Shown here: one piece after another, positions 1-9,667 of the stretch
Position numbering within the stretch: the stretch's first letter is position 1
How the letters are laid out: each line of letters opens with the position of its first letter
NCBI RefSeq assembly: GCF_001039575.1
Contig: NZ_JIBT01000032.1
Location: 1-64,000 of the forward strand
DNA length: 64,000 nt
Direction: 5' to 3'
Source: Halomonas sp. PR-M31
GTDB taxonomy: Bacteria; Pseudomonadota; Gammaproteobacteria; Pseudomonadales; Halomonadaceae
Notes under the pieces: generated by a model
Seen by the model: the letters and a program-made list of their open reading frames with translations, nothing else
Databases searched by the model: none
Told to the model about the DNA's origin: nothing
Program-made: the position numbers and the translations under genes

Positions 1-1763
1 CTGCCATCACTCGAGACTCGAAGAAGAGCGGCACTACCGGTGATCAGGTCGATCTGGCCCTGCTGGTGGACGGCCTGCAGTCCGAGCGGGAGCAGGGCAT
101 CACCATCGACGTGGCCTATCGCTATTTCTCCACGGACAAGCGCAAGTTCATCATCGCCGACACCCCGGGCCACGAGCAGTACACCCGCAACATGGCCACC
201 GGCGCCTCCACCGCGAGCCTCGCGGTGATCCTGATCGATGCGCGCTATGGGGTGCAGACCCAGACCCGCCGACATAGCTTCATCTGCGATCTGCTGGGCA
301 TCCAGCATCTGGTGATTGCGGTTAACAAGATGGACCTGGTGGATTTCTCCCAGGCGCGTTTCGACGAGATCGTCGCCGAGTATCGAGGCTTTGCCGACAA
401 TCTCAGCGCCCGGGACATCCGCTTCATTCCGCTGTCGGCCCTGACCGGCGACAACGTCGTCAACAAGAGCGAGCATACTCCTTGGTATTTCGTCGGCGAC
501 TATCAGAAAGAACCGCTGCTTACGCTACTCGAGACCGTCGAGATCACTCGTGATCAGAATCTCAGCGATCTGCGCCTGCCGGTGCAGTATGTCAACCGTC
601 CTCACCTCGACTTCCGCGGTTACTGCGGCACCCTGGCCGCCGGCACTCTACGGCCGGGGCAGGCAATCAAGGCATTGCCCTCGGGCAAGACCGCCCGGGT
701 AGAGCGCATCGTCACCTTCGATGGCGATCTGGAACTGGCCACGCCGGGTCAGGCAATTACCGTCACGTTAGATGATGAAATCGACGTTTCCAGAGGCGAC
801 TGGCTGGTCAATTCAGAGGCGCAGATGACGCTATGCGATACCATCGAGGCAGATATCGTATGGATGCACAAGACCCCGCTGGAGCTTGGCAAGCGTTTTG
901 ATTTCAAGCTGGCTACCCGGGAGCTGGCAGGGCAGGTGAGCGCCATCGATTACCAGATCGACGTCAATACGCTGACGCACAGGAGCGCCAACCACCTGGA
1001 CCTGAATGCCATCGGGCGTTGTCGGGTGGAGTTCACCGCGCCATTGCCGGTAGACGACTATCGCCGTAGCCCGGGCACCGGCAGCTTCATCGTCATTGAT
1101 CGGCTTACCAATGCGACCCTGGGCGCGGGGATGATTCATCGGACGCAGGATAACGAGCTCCCCTTCGAGTATCGAGATCATGATAGCAAGGCGGAGGTAG
1201 TATGGAATCGCACCAGCATAACGCCGGCCATGCGCGCTCGTGTCTCAGGGCATTCAGGGAAATGTATCTGGTTCACGGGGCTGTCCGGTTCCGGGAAGTC
1301 AACTTTGGCCAATGCCCTGGAAGTAGAGCTCAATCGTCGCGGTTATCACACAATGCTGCTCGATGGCGACAACATTCGTCATGGCCTGTGCCGCGACCTG
1401 GGCATGAGCGAGGCGGATCGCGCCGAGAATATTCGTCGGGTCGGTGAACTCGCCAAGCTGTTCTGCGATGCCAGTCTCGTTGTAATCACCGCCTTCATTT
1501 CGCCGTTTCGCAGCGATCGGGACAACGCGCGGCAACTGTTCGAAGACAATGGCTTCATCGAGATACACGTCGATACGCCGCTGGACATCTGTGAGCAGCG
1601 CGATCCCAAAGGGCTATATCAAAAGGCTCGTCAGGGCAAGATCAAGGACTTTACCGGCATCAACAGTCCTTATGAAGTGCCCAAGGCCCCGGAGGCAACG
1701 GTGAATACCGCGACCCAAAATCCCACCGACATCATAAGCCAACTCCTGAGACAGTTTTTCTAG
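1..1763 (+). CDS. cysNC: Bifunctional sulfate adenylyltransferase subunit 1 / adenylylsulfate kinase (5' end missing)
   Basis: The reading frame is open from base 3, so the gene begins outside the window. About 586 residues are visible. The N-terminal part is the CysN GTPase: the G3 motif DTPGHEQY and the G4 motif NKMDLVD are present, followed by EF-Tu-like beta-barrel domains. The C-terminal ~180 residues are a complete APS kinase with Walker A (GLSGSGKST) and the FISPFRSDR segment. CysN, with CysD, makes APS from sulfate and ATP, and the CysC part phosphorylates APS to PAPS, both in the cytoplasm. cysD would be expected just upstream, outside the window. The CysN-CysC fusion is common in halophilic and other gammaproteobacteria. 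No clear terminator follows. Confidence 0.96.
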   Translation, partial: AITRDSKKSGTTGDQVDLALLVDGLQSEREQGITIDVAYRYFSTDKRKFIIADTPGHEQYTRNMATGASTASLAVILIDARYGVQTQTRRHSFICDLLGIQHLVIAVNKMDLVDFSQARFDEIVAEYRGFADNLSARDIRFIPLSALTGDNVVNKSEHTPWYFVGDYQKEPLLTLLETVEITRDQNLSDLRLPVQYVNRPHLDFRGYCGTLAAGTLRPGQAIKALPSGKTARVERIVTFDGDLELATPGQAITVTLDDEIDVSRGDWLVNSEAQMTLCDTIEADIVWMHKTPLELGKRFDFKLATRELAGQVSAIDYQIDVNTLTHRSANHLDLNAIGRCRVEFTAPLPVDDYRRSPGTGSFIVIDRLTNATLGAGMIHRTQDNELPFEYRDHDSKAEVVWNRTSITPAMRARVSGHSGKCIWFTGLSGSGKSTLANALEVELNRRGYHTMLLDGDNIRHGLCRDLGMSEADRAENIRRVGELAKLFCDASLVVITAFISPFRSDRDNARQLFEDNGFIEIHVDTPLDICEQRDPKGLYQKARQGKIKDFTGINSPYEVPKAPEATVNTATQNPTDIISQLLRQFF

Positions 1764-1859
1764 ACGTGTTCTTCGACACCAGAGTTATAGGCACGCGGTT
1801 GATGGTAAAACGTTATAAGCATCGAAGCAGAGGTTACTGGTCAAGCAGCCAAAAATTAC

Positions 1860-1881
1860 TTACCTTTTGGGTATAAGGTAA
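1860..1881. repeat. 7-bp inverted repeat between cysNC and cobA
   Basis: TTACCTT and AAGGTAA are separated by 8 bases in the leader upstream of cobA. The spacing suits a dimeric regulator or a small hairpin. I do not recognise a named operator here, and the function is unknown. Confidence 0.35.
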
Positions 1882-1934
1882 CTGGTTTTATTTCCAAAAT
1901 AGAATACGGCTTTCTTGTTCCGGACTCTGCTGTC

Positions 1935-2825
1935 ATGACCCACGACCTCGATGCATCGAATGGCGCCGTCATATCCAACGGGAGTGGCGCCAAACTGCAA
2001 CTGCTACGGGATTTTCCCCGGGGGCAAGTGTGCTTGATGGGGGCGGGTCCGGGAGATCCGGATTTGCTCACTCTCAAGGCACTGAAACGACTGCAGGTTG
2101 CCGAGGTCATTTTGCACGATCGGCTGGTCAGCGAGGAAATCCTTGCCCTGGCCAATCCTCGGGCCCAGCGTCTATATGTCGGCAAGGCCCGTTCCCAGCA
2201 CAGCTTGCCCCAGGAAGGGATCAATCAAGCGCTCATCGATTGGGCGCGCCAAGGCAAGCGGGTAGTGCGCTTGAAAGGCGGCGATCCCTTCATCTTCGGT
2301 CGTGGTGGTGAAGAACTCGAGACCTTGGCAAGCGCTCAAATTGCTTTCGAGGTGGTGCCCGGGGTGACCGCCGCCTCGGGCTGTGCCGCCTACGCCGGTA
2401 TTCCTTTGACCCATCGCGACCATGCCCAGTCGGTGCGTTTCGTGACAGGGCACCTCAGCAACGGTAGCTGCAATCTCGATTGGGCGACCTTGGCGCGTCC
2501 CGGCCAGACGCTGGTGTTTTACATGGGCTTGGGCAGCCTCGACGAGATTCGGCATGGGCTCCAAACCCATGGCTTATCCGGCGATACGCCGCTGGCGCTG
2601 ATCGAGCAGGGCACCACGGCACGTCAAAAAGTGCATGTCGGTACGCTTGCCTACCTTCCCACCAGCCTAAAGCAAGAGCAAATACGTCCCCCGACCCTAA
2701 TCATCGTGGGCAGCGTGGTGTCGCTGCATGCGCGACTCGCCTGGTTTACCGCTGATCTTGCGTCAAGCCAAGGCTGGAAGCACGGTAAGCATCCTACGCC
2801 ATTGGAAAATGCCAACAGCGCCTGA
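1935..2825 (+). CDS. cobA: Uroporphyrinogen-III C-methyltransferase (siroheme/cobalamin branch)
   Basis: This 296-aa protein carries the tetrapyrrole methylase signatures [11 protein letters not shown] near residue 36 and [15 protein letters not shown] near residue 113, followed by the VPGVTAASG segment. It methylates uroporphyrinogen III twice with S-adenosylmethionine to give precorrin-2. It is a stand-alone SUMT without the CysG dehydrogenase/chelatase half. Directly downstream of cysNC, it most likely supplies siroheme for assimilatory sulfite reductase. The first ~30 residues before the catalytic domain are not conserved in the family, so the start could lie slightly downstream of the ATG used here. 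Confidence 0.93.
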   Translation: MTHDLDASNGAVISNGSGAKLQLLRDFPRGQVCLMGAGPGDPDLLTLKALKRLQVAEVILHDRLVSEEILALANPRAQRLYVGKARSQHSLPQEGINQALIDWARQGKRVVRLKGGDPFIFGRGGEELETLASAQIAFEVVPGVTAASGCAAYAGIPLTHRDHAQSVRFVTGHLSNGSCNLDWATLARPGQTLVFYMGLGSLDEIRHGLQTHGLSGDTPLALIEQGTTARQKVHVGTLAYLPTSLKQEQIRPPTLIIVGSVVSLHARLAWFTADLASSQGWKHGKHPTPLENANSA

Positions 2826-2847
2826 TGTTATACCGCAACCCTTATGA

Positions 2848-3663
2848 TTAATCGGTGCTTACATCGCGAAAGCGTGCATTGATCAAACAGTAAATGCCAT
2901 AGCCGACGAGCCCCAGGGCGACAATTCCCAGTAACCAAGGGCCAAATGGTTGGCTAGCCAAGGTGTTGAGCGCCCCGCCCAGACCCTGTGCCTCGCTTGG
3001 ATCTGTTTGCCAAGCGGCGATGCACAGGAAGCCGCCGATGATCATGAACACGACGCCTCGGGCAGATAGCCCCCAACGCGTGGCGCCCTCAGCCAGCTTG
3101 CGCTGAGTTTCGTTCATCTTGACCATGTGCCAGTTCTTGAGATAGGAGCGTTTTACGGCACGTACGATCTGACGAATGCCAACACCCATGAAGACGATGC
3201 CTACGGCGAATATCAGATAGATGCCGCCTGGATTGCTCATCATTTTGGCGGTGCGATCCTGTGTCGAGCTGCCATCCCCCGACGACGCGAAGGCGTTGAG
3301 CAGTAGATCAATGCAATAAATTCCCAGGCTCGCGTATACCAAGCCACTAATGACGAATCCCAGTCGCGTCGCGATGCCCTTGAACCCGCTACCCGCATCT
3401 TCGGTATCGTAAAAGGCCTGCACGATTCGCCATAGGGTATAGGCAAACAGGCCAAATGCCATCAGGCCCAGCAAGGTACTACCAAAGGGTTGGCCGGCAA
3501 TATGAGTGATTGCCTCCTTTGTACCGATGTTCTTGCCGCCCAGGCCAAAAGCGGCCATGGAAGCAAGTACCCCAACGATTAGATAAACCACCCCCTTGGC
3601 GGCATAACCGCATCGAGCCAGGATGGCAATCGTATTTTCAGTAGTGGAATTGGTGTTTTTCAC
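2848..3663 (-). CDS. DUF1206 multi-pass membrane protein
   Basis: The protein has 271 residues when started at GTG 3663, which has a GGAG box 5 bases upstream; a longer TTG start at 3708 is open but has a poorer site. The sequence contains three repeats of a two-helix unit (for example GYAAKGVVYLIVG, TRLGFVISGLVYASLG and TRWGLSARGVVFMIIGG), typical of DUF1206, giving about six transmembrane helices. The function of the family is unknown. It stands alone on the minus strand, divergent from the YihY gene. Identification of the family is firm; no biochemical role can be proposed. Confidence 0.85.
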   Translation of the reverse strand: MKNTNSTTENTIAILARCGYAAKGVVYLIVGVLASMAAFGLGGKNIGTKEAITHIAGQPFGSTLLGLMAFGLFAYTLWRIVQAFYDTEDAGSGFKGIATRLGFVISGLVYASLGIYCIDLLLNAFASSGDGSSTQDRTAKMMSNPGGIYLIFAVGIVFMGVGIRQIVRAVKRSYLKNWHMVKMNETQRKLAEGATRWGLSARGVVFMIIGGFLCIAAWQTDPSEAQGLGGALNTLASQPFGPWLLGIVALGLVGYGIYCLINARFRDVSTD

Positions 3664-4102
3664 AAAGGCTCCATGATATTCAGGCAACGAGTACAGTGGT
3701 TTGCTCAACTAACCGCGACGAAAACGTTGCATTTGATTTGTTTTATCGGCAAAAATTTGTAGTGGTAAGTCACTACGATATGGATGATACGAAGCGTTAT
3801 GAGCAGCTTTTCAAACCCACAAGATATTGAATTCTTGCTAAAGATGCTTCAGTTTTCAAACAGGGCAGAACGATAACCGTCATTTGCCGAGCAGATAAAT
3901 TAGCGTTTCTTGCAAGGGATAAAATGCTTTAAGCTTGAGTATCCTATGTTATCGATGGGTGCGATAAAATAGGTCTACCGTCTTAGCCGCAAGAAATCTC
4001 AAGTACTTTTCACAAGGAATGACGTTGCGATTGTTTATGCAAAGTCTATTCTTGTTGAACAGTACAAAAACACAGTGTTGCACAAATAGTGAAAGGATTC
4101 GT
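3664..4102. other. Intergenic AT-rich region between divergent genes
   Basis: This 439-base stretch has no convincing gene. It is visibly richer in A and T than the flanking housekeeping DNA and must hold the divergent promoters for the DUF1206 and YihY genes. A short inverted repeat, GTAGTG and CACTAC around a 6-base spacer, lies at 3759-3776. I see nothing else that can be named. Confidence 0.5.
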
Positions 4103-5068
4103 ATGAACGCTCAAAAGGAAACCGAACATAAGCGCGGCCGTGAAGCGAAAAAACCCTCGGAGATCCCACGCGCAGGATGGTTCGATGTCCTTAAGCGTGT
4201 CATGGGTGAAATAAGTAGGGATCATGTCAGTATCGTTGCTGCAGGCATCGCTTTTTATGGGCTGCTTGCCATTTTCCCCGCCATTGTTGCGCTGATTTCA
4301 TTGTGGAGTTTAGCCTTTGATCCACAACAAATTTCTCAACAGATTTCTTCGATAAGTCAACTTCTGCCTTCTCAAGCAGCCGATATAATAAAACAGCAGG
4401 CTCAGAAAGCCAGTTCCAATGCTGGTACAGGCATAGGGCTTGCGGCCATAGGCGGGTTGCTGTTGACGATTTACAGTGCCTCCAAGGGTACTCAGGCCTT
4501 AATGGAAGGATTGAATATCATTTATGATGAAGAAGAAACTCGAGGCTTCTTCAAAAAGAATGCCGTAAAATTAATACTTACCTTTGGTGCAATGCTGATA
4601 GCTGTCATAGCTTTGGGAACTATTATCTTCATTCCCATCCTGGTTAAAGCGCTAGGTTTTCCAGAATTTATTAGCACGGTAGCCAATATCATTCGTTGGC
4701 CTTTACTATTTATCGTATTAATTATTGCGCTGGCAATACTTTATCGTTATGCAGCAGATCGTTCTAGACCTCGCTGGCAGTGGACTAGCGTTGGATCAGT
4801 TGTTGCTGTGTTGCTATGGATTGCAGGTTCAATCGCCTTTTCCATCTATGTCCGTAATTTTTCAAGCTATAACGAGACTTATGGGTCACTGGGTGCGGTT
4901 GTCATTCTTCTCATGTGGTTCTGGCTTTCAGCATTCATTGCGCTTCTAGGGGCAGAGTTGAACAGCGAAATGGAACGTCAGACCAGATACGACACCACAG
5001 CAGGAAAGCCGCGGGCGAAAGGAGAGCGAGGTGCTTACGCCGCAGATACGGTAGGCGACAAGCAATAA
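4103..5068 (+). CDS. YihY/virulence factor BrkB family membrane protein
   Basis: This is a 321-aa inner-membrane protein. The start at 4103 is preferred over an in-frame ATG at 4019 because a GAAAGGA box precedes it and the upstream residues look non-coding. The family pattern is clear: a basic N-terminus, then HVSIVAAGIAFYGLLAIFPA, and about six hydrophobic segments ending in GAELNSEMER. The family was once called RNase BN in error; its members are membrane proteins of uncertain function, some proposed as transporters. Base composition and codons are clearly AT-richer than those of the neighbours, which could mean transfer or simply a different history. Confidence 0.9.
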   Translation: MNAQKETEHKRGREAKKPSEIPRAGWFDVLKRVMGEISRDHVSIVAAGIAFYGLLAIFPAIVALISLWSLAFDPQQISQQISSISQLLPSQAADIIKQQAQKASSNAGTGIGLAAIGGLLLTIYSASKGTQALMEGLNIIYDEEETRGFFKKNAVKLILTFGAMLIAVIALGTIIFIPILVKALGFPEFISTVANIIRWPLLFIVLIIALAILYRYAADRSRPRWQWTSVGSVVAVLLWIAGSIAFSIYVRNFSSYNETYGSLGAVVILLMWFWLSAFIALLGAELNSEMERQTRYDTTAGKPRAKGERGAYAADTVGDKQ

Positions 5069-5186
5069 AAGCTAGGGTTGTCCCGGTGTCTTATTTTTGA
5101 TGAACGACCTAATTTATATGCAAGATTTGGTGTAGAGGTATTAGGCTGCCAAAGCAATAGATCTACAACATTAGTTAATAAACAAA

Positions 5187-5209
5187 AACGACGCATGAAA
5201 TGCGTCGTT
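5187..5209. terminator. Terminator-like hairpin downstream of the YihY gene
   Basis: AACGACGCAT and ATGCGTCGTT form a perfect 10-bp stem around a GAA loop. On the plus strand the tail is only weakly T-rich; on the minus strand the stem is followed directly by a T run, so the hairpin could stop transcription from either side. Confidence 0.6.
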
Positions 5210-5306
5210 ACCCTATTTTACCAAAGCGTATGCTTAGGTAACCTCGTTTCGAAGCGAGCTTCTGATCTTGCTGTCAGGGAAGCCGAAGAAAAATAGGGTT
5301 GAAGCG

Positions 5307-5528
5307 ATGAAACTTTTTATGTACTTGGGGGGCGTGGTCATTTTCCTGGGGGTTGTCTTGACCTTCGTCGATTCTGGCGCTGAAGCAGTCATACCATTGA
5401 CCCCGCAGCAGGAAAGATACTGTAAGGCTGTTATCGAATGGCGTAAGCAGGAATTGTTTGATGCGCCGGCAGGATCGCGAACCGGTCATCCGGATCATCG
5501 AAATCTCTACGATCAATGGTGCCAGTGA
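5307..5528 (+). CDS. Small hypothetical protein with N-terminal hydrophobic segment
   Basis: This 73-aa reading frame starts at ATG 5307. It has one hydrophobic helix near residues 4-20 (MYLGGVVIFLGVVLTFVD) followed by a polar tail of about 50 residues containing two Cys (YCKAVIEWRK and the C-terminal DQWCQ). The arrangement suggests a small membrane-anchored or exported protein. I do not recognise a family. The gene is supported mainly by its signal-like N-terminus and amino-acid composition, and no strong ribosome-binding site is present. Confidence 0.5.
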   Translation: MKLFMYLGGVVIFLGVVLTFVDSGAEAVIPLTPQQERYCKAVIEWRKQELFDAPAGSRTGHPDHRNLYDQWCQ

Positions 5529-5594
5529 GCTTGTTCGGCTCATTCGCGGTAACCTGAGGAAGGTTACAAGAAAGAGATACAACAAAATTTTTGA

Positions 5595-5679
5595 TGGTGC
5601 GGATGGGGAGACTCGAACTCCCACACCTTTCGGCACTAGAACCTAAATCTAGCGTGTCTACCAATTCCACCACATCCGC
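5595..5679 (-). tRNA. tRNA-Leu (anticodon TAG)
   Basis: On the minus strand an 85-nt cloverleaf can be drawn. The acceptor stem is GCGGATG paired with CATCCGC and is followed by an encoded CCA. The anticodon stem-loop is CTAGA-TTTAGGT-TCTAG, giving anticodon TAG. There is a long class II variable arm and the T arm GGGAG-TTCGAGT-CTCCC. The long variable arm and the anticodon both indicate leucine. Confidence 0.96.
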
Positions 5680-5780
5680 TACGGGCAAGAACCGGAGACA
5701 TTTTACGGAGGCTTTGTGCCAAGTCAATCGGCATTTGCGCTTTGTTACAATATTGACGATGTGCCGATGGTGACGTGGAG

Positions 5781-6536
5781 ATGAGCAAATGCAAATGTCT
5801 ACTTGGTAAAAGTAAAAAGTTATCTTCCAGATCGTTGCAGTACGTCGATCATTTACTCAAGCAGCTATTGCCAGGACGCTGTGATTTTTGCCTGGCACCT
5901 TCCACATCTTCTCGATCCTGGTGCAATGCGTGTTTCAAGACGTTACCTTGGAATAATCATGCTTGCTATCAATGTGCAGAACCTATTCCAGACAACACTT
6001 ATTCCTTATGCGGCCATTGCTTGAAGCAATTGCCTGCCTACGACATAGCGCGAGTTGGGTTGCGTTACGAGGGCGAGGTGGCGTTGCTGATACAGCGCTT
6101 CAAGTTCAACGCGGATCCGCGAGCCGGCGTCTTGCTCGTCGATCTGATGCATGCAAGCTTGCAACAACTGTTTCCCCAGGAGCTTCCTCAGGCGTTGGTT
6201 GCGGTACCGCGTCATCCGCAGCGGGCTAAAGAGTTTGGTTTTGATCAGGCCCAGTGGCTGTCACAACAGCTGTCTAAGCGAATGGGGATACCTTGCCTAG
6301 CGGCAAGGCGTATTCGCAGCACGCCCACTCAGCGAGGCCTCGATCGTTCTGCGCGGTTGCGTAATGTTCAAGATGCTTTCGTCGTTGGCGTTGCGCTACC
6401 ACCCCATGTTGCTGTCGTCGATGACATTATGACCACGGGCGCTTCATTGGAAGGACTGGCCAAGGCCTGCCGTATTGCTGGAGCAAGTCGTGTAGAAGCC
6501 TGGGCCGCGGCACGAACGCCATTGGCACTCTCTTGA
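5781..6536 (+). CDS. comF: ComF family phosphoribosyltransferase-like protein
   Basis: The protein is about 251 aa from ATG 5781; GTG 5775 is an alternative. An N-terminal double zinc ribbon (CDFC, WCNAC, CYQC and CGHC pairs within residues ~35-80) is followed by a PRTase domain with the PRPP-binding motif AVVDDIMTTGAS near the C-terminus. ComF proteins act in the cytoplasm in uptake of transforming DNA in naturally competent bacteria. The mechanism is uncertain, and no other competence gene is visible here. It stands as a single gene just after the tRNA locus, divergent from it. Confidence 0.9.
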   Translation: MSKCKCLLGKSKKLSSRSLQYVDHLLKQLLPGRCDFCLAPSTSSRSWCNACFKTLPWNNHACYQCAEPIPDNTYSLCGHCLKQLPAYDIARVGLRYEGEVALLIQRFKFNADPRAGVLLVDLMHASLQQLFPQELPQALVAVPRHPQRAKEFGFDQAQWLSQQLSKRMGIPCLAARRIRSTPTQRGLDRSARLRNVQDAFVVGVALPPHVAVVDDIMTTGASLEGLAKACRIAGASRVEAWAAARTPLALS

Positions 6537-6575
6537 TCTGGTAGCATGTAGTCCATTTCGTCCTGAGGAGCGAGT

Positions 6576-7562
6576 ATGGCCATTGCAAACCAGCATCCCT
6601 TCGATAGTTTGACGCCCGGACGCATCCTTGATGCTATCGAGGGGTTGGGGCTATGGATATCCAGTGAGCCTTTTGCACTGAACAGCTACGAGAATCGCGT
6701 ATTCCTACTCAGTGACGACGACCGGCAACGCTGGATCGCAAAGTTCTATCGTCCCGAGCGGTGGAGTGAAGCACAGCTACGGGAAGAACATGGTTTTCTC
6801 GACGAACTTAAAGCAGCTAACGTGGCCGTTGCGGCGCCCTGGCGCGATGACCAGGGCAATAGCCTGCATGAGGCTCATGGCTTTTATTTTGCCCTGTTTC
6901 CGCATGTTCCAGGTCAGGCCCCGGAATTGGACAATCCGGGTCATCTGTTCGCGGTAGGTGAGCTGGTCGGACGCCTACATGCGGTATCACGTCAACATGC
7001 GTTCATTACTCGACCCACAATGGAACCGCTGAACCTGGCGCAGAGCAGTCGTGAGCAGGTGCTGACGGGTACTTGGCTTAGCCCACGTCAGCGTCGTGCC
7101 TACGCCCGGGTGAGCGAGTCGCTGCTGCAGTTGTTGTCGCGCAGCCTGTGGCCATCTCAGGCAGCCATTCGAGTGCATGGTGACTGCCACCTAGGCAATA
7201 TTCTAGGACGCGATGACAGCTTCACGCTGGTCGATTTCGACGATTGCGTTATGGCGCCGGCCGTTCAGGATCTATGGATGATGCTGACAGCGCAGAATGA
7301 TCAGGAAATGCGCTCGCAGCTCAGCGAATTACTTGAAGGATATGAAGAAAACATCTCATTTGATCGTCGTCAGCTCGAATGGATCGAACCGCTGCGAACG
7401 CTACGCCTGATGCGCTACAGTGCCTGGCTGGTGGCGCGCTGGCAGGATCCTGCGTTTCCGCGCGCTTTCCCTTGGGTAGCGGGAGAGGAGTACTGGGATC
7501 AGCATATACGCATCCTCGAGCAACAGCGTCTGGTGCTGGAAAAACCACGTTGGCTGGCCTGA
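6576..7562 (+). CDS. srkA: Stress response kinase A (YihE/SrkA-type Ser/Thr kinase)
   Basis: At 328 aa the protein is the same length as E. coli SrkA (YihE). It has the aminoglycoside-phosphotransferase-like kinase fold: a catalytic loop VHGDCHLGNIL with Asp and Asn, and the metal-binding LVDFDDC. The ATG is preceded by a GAGGAGCGAG box. In E. coli the enzyme phosphorylates proteins and protects stressed cells, counteracting MazEF-linked death. In E. coli the gene sits beside dsbA; here it follows comF by 40 bases, so the neighbourhood differs. Confidence 0.93.
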   Translation: MAIANQHPFDSLTPGRILDAIEGLGLWISSEPFALNSYENRVFLLSDDDRQRWIAKFYRPERWSEAQLREEHGFLDELKAANVAVAAPWRDDQGNSLHEAHGFYFALFPHVPGQAPELDNPGHLFAVGELVGRLHAVSRQHAFITRPTMEPLNLAQSSREQVLTGTWLSPRQRRAYARVSESLLQLLSRSLWPSQAAIRVHGDCHLGNILGRDDSFTLVDFDDCVMAPAVQDLWMMLTAQNDQEMRSQLSELLEGYEENISFDRRQLEWIEPLRTLRLMRYSAWLVARWQDPAFPRAFPWVAGEEYWDQHIRILEQQRLVLEKPRWLA

Positions 7563-7627
7563 GTCAGATGGTTGGCATGCATAAGGCTAGGCATCCCTAT
7601 GTCGCAAGGTAGGGAGCGTCGTCGCTT

Positions 7628-8206
7628 TTACTGAGCGCTGCTATCTGGATCGGGCCGGTCGGAAGGTATTGGATTGGCTATGCCTTCACCGTCTGCCTGT
7701 CGACGCTGGCGATTGAGTTCGGCGGAAGGATTTTCCTGCGCAGTGATATGAGTGCCTTCGCCAACGTTTAACTGGAAATGATGTTCAGGCTCGATGATTG
7801 CCTTGGTGCAGCGGCCATCTTGTTCGTTCGTGCAGGTATCCAAGCCAAAGTTTCCATCGTTTTCGAAAGCCGCAGCAGAAAGTTCACCACTATAAATAGC
7901 CGGAGAGTCGTCTTCTGCATCGATGCAGGTGACCGATTCGGTGGTCAGTCTGACACGGCGATCGTTCAAGCGTGCACTGGCGGTAATCAAGCAGTAGTGG
8001 GGAAGGGGCTGCGTCGAGGCATTCTCACCTCGAGTGACTGGCCGCAGCAGGACATCCGTCATCTCTTCTTGGCTATCATCCAGAGTGATTCGATCGATTA
8101 CCTGGACATCGATACGTGTGTCCGTTGGCAAATCAAGCGCTGCTTCTGCAGCGAAGACAGGTACCGCACATCCAGCCAACCAGAAACAGAGGATCTTTTT
8201 CAACAT
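7628..8206 (-). CDS. Exported hypothetical protein
   Basis: This is a 192-aa protein starting at ATG 8206. A textbook Sec signal peptide (MLKKILCFWLAGCAVPVFA) is present, with probable cleavage after AVPVFA near residue 19. The mature part is acidic and contains several Cys (CLITAS, CIDAED, DTCTNEQDGRC), which could form periplasmic disulfides. I recognise no family. The reading frame stays open upstream across folE on the opposite strand, but that extension is an antisense shadow; the signal peptide fixes the true start. Confidence 0.72.
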   Translation of the reverse strand: MLKKILCFWLAGCAVPVFAAEAALDLPTDTRIDVQVIDRITLDDSQEEMTDVLLRPVTRGENASTQPLPHYCLITASARLNDRRVRLTTESVTCIDAEDDSPAIYSGELSAAAFENDGNFGLDTCTNEQDGRCTKAIIEPEHHFQLNVGEGTHITAQENPSAELNRQRRQADGEGIANPIPSDRPDPDSSAQ

Positions 8207-8461
8207 ATCAATCGTTCTCTTCAAAGGGCTTGAACCCCGTGCAGGACGGTAAATGAGTGGCTTGCACTTTAGCATAGGCGACATTGATCTGGCATCCACT
8301 CGCTGTGGCAGATCGCCGCCGCAGGGCGCTCGAGCTAGGGTTGTATCGTCGCTGCATGAGACGCGGGTCTGGGTTAGAATCCGTCCTTGACCGCTATCCG
8401 ATGCGCGCCGCCGTATCTTATGTGAAGCTTTTATTAGACGACATCGCAACAGGCATAATCG

Positions 8462-9019
8462 ATGACTGAAGAACTTGCCAATCACTACCGTGACATCATT
8501 GCCGGTATCGGCGAAGACACGACCCGCGAAGGGCTGCGCGACACACCAATGCGTGCCGCCAAAGCAATACAGTTTCTTACCCATGGGTATGGCCAATCCC
8601 TCGAAGAGCTGGTCAATGGGGCGGTTTTTGTCTCGGATACGGATGAGATGGTGCTGGTGAAGGATATCGAGCTCTACTCTCTTTGCGAGCATCATATGCT
8701 GCCGTTCATCGGTAAATGCCATATTGCCTACATGCCCGGTGGCAAGGTGCTGGGGCTTTCGAAATTCGCGCGTATCGTCGATATGTATGCCCGCCGGCTG
8801 CAGATTCAAGAAGATCTTACGCGTCAGATCGCCGATGCGGTGCAACAGGTGACGGATGCTCGCGGGGTTGCCGTGGTGATCGAGGCGCGCCACATGTGCA
8901 TGATGATGCGCGGTGTCGAAAAGCAGAACTCCAGCATGACCAGTTCGGTGATGCTGGGCAGCTTTCGTGGCAATCAAAGCACGCGTCAGGAGTTCTTGAT
9001 GCTGGTTAATGGTCGCTAA
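8462..9019 (+). CDS. folE: GTP cyclohydrolase I
   Basis: A 185-aa enzyme that converts GTP to 7,8-dihydroneopterin triphosphate, the first step of folate synthesis, in the cytoplasm. The zinc- and substrate-binding motifs are present: CEHHMLPF near residue 77 and the later HMCMMMRGV with its Cys and His. The length matches bacterial FolE1. The start ATG at 8462 leads directly into [12 protein letters not shown], as in the family. It may be co-transcribed with the cold-shock-like membrane gene that begins ~50 bases after its stop. Confidence 0.97.
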   Translation: MTEELANHYRDIIAGIGEDTTREGLRDTPMRAAKAIQFLTHGYGQSLEELVNGAVFVSDTDEMVLVKDIELYSLCEHHMLPFIGKCHIAYMPGGKVLGLSKFARIVDMYARRLQIQEDLTRQIADAVQQVTDARGVAVVIEARHMCMMMRGVEKQNSSMTSSVMLGSFRGNQSTRQEFLMLVNGR

Positions 9020-9071
9020 CGCTCATGGTCTTCATGAACGGATTGAAGCAGACGCAGCGAGGAGGGCGTTC

Positions 9072-9605
9072 GTGAAAGGCACTATCGTGGCTTTCGACGA
9101 TCGCGAACAGGAAGGTATCGTTGCGGACGAACAGGGTCAACGTTATGCCTTCTCTCTAGTGCAGTGGCGTGGTCGAGGCTTGCCCGGGCCCAAGACTCTC
9201 GTATCCTTCGAGGTACGCAATGGTCAGGCGGTGCAAGTATTCAATCTACCCGAGCGACAGCGCCGCGCTAGACGCAAGGTAGCCGCACATCAAGACACTC
9301 AAGGCGTAACCTTCAGCGAATCTCGTCGCTACGCGGGCGCTGCCATTGCGGCGATCGCCATTGCCATGCTGGGACTTTTCTTCGATACCCTGGCACCTTT
9401 TGTTGAGGTCCTGGCCGTATTCCTTGCGCTGCTTGCGTTGTATCAGATACGCAAGACGCCCGAGCGTTACAAGGGCAGGGGGCTTTGCGTGGCTGCTATC
9501 CTGTTGGCCCTTTGTGTGGCTACGCTATCCTTATTGGTAGAGCCCGCGCCCAAGTCCCGCCTTGATTCATCGCACGATACCGTCGCTCCGGTTGAAGAAT
9601 CATAG
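9072..9605 (+). CDS. Cold-shock-like domain fused to a two-helix membrane domain
   Basis: This is a 177-aa protein. GTG 9072 is chosen because GAGGAGG lies 6-7 bases upstream; the in-frame ATG at 9009 overlaps folE. Residues ~1-60 resemble a cold-shock/OB fold (KGTIVAFDDREQEGIV aligns with the start of CspA). They are followed by a basic stretch (ERQRRARRK) and two hydrophobic helices (~residues 90-125 and 140-160) separated by a short polar loop. The layout recalls proteins that join a CSD-like domain to DUF1294, but the membrane part here looks different. The partner nucleic acid and role are unknown. Confidence 0.75.
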   Translation: MKGTIVAFDDREQEGIVADEQGQRYAFSLVQWRGRGLPGPKTLVSFEVRNGQAVQVFNLPERQRRARRKVAAHQDTQGVTFSESRRYAGAAIAAIAIAMLGLFFDTLAPFVEVLAVFLALLALYQIRKTPERYKGRGLCVAAILLALCVATLSLLVEPAPKSRLDSSHDTVAPVEES

Positions 9606-9667
9606 TAAAGGTCACTCTTGAACGGTTACCGGCGCAGCCGACACCGCCATACCCATAGGAGCATGCC

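Noticed and set aside
5431-5727. Minus-strand open frame across the tRNA-Leu locus
   Set aside because: It reads through a certain tRNA gene and gives a low-complexity peptide.
8207-8977. Minus-strand open frame extending the secreted protein gene back across folE
   Set aside because: It is antisense to the fully conserved folE; the signal peptide at 8206 marks the real start.
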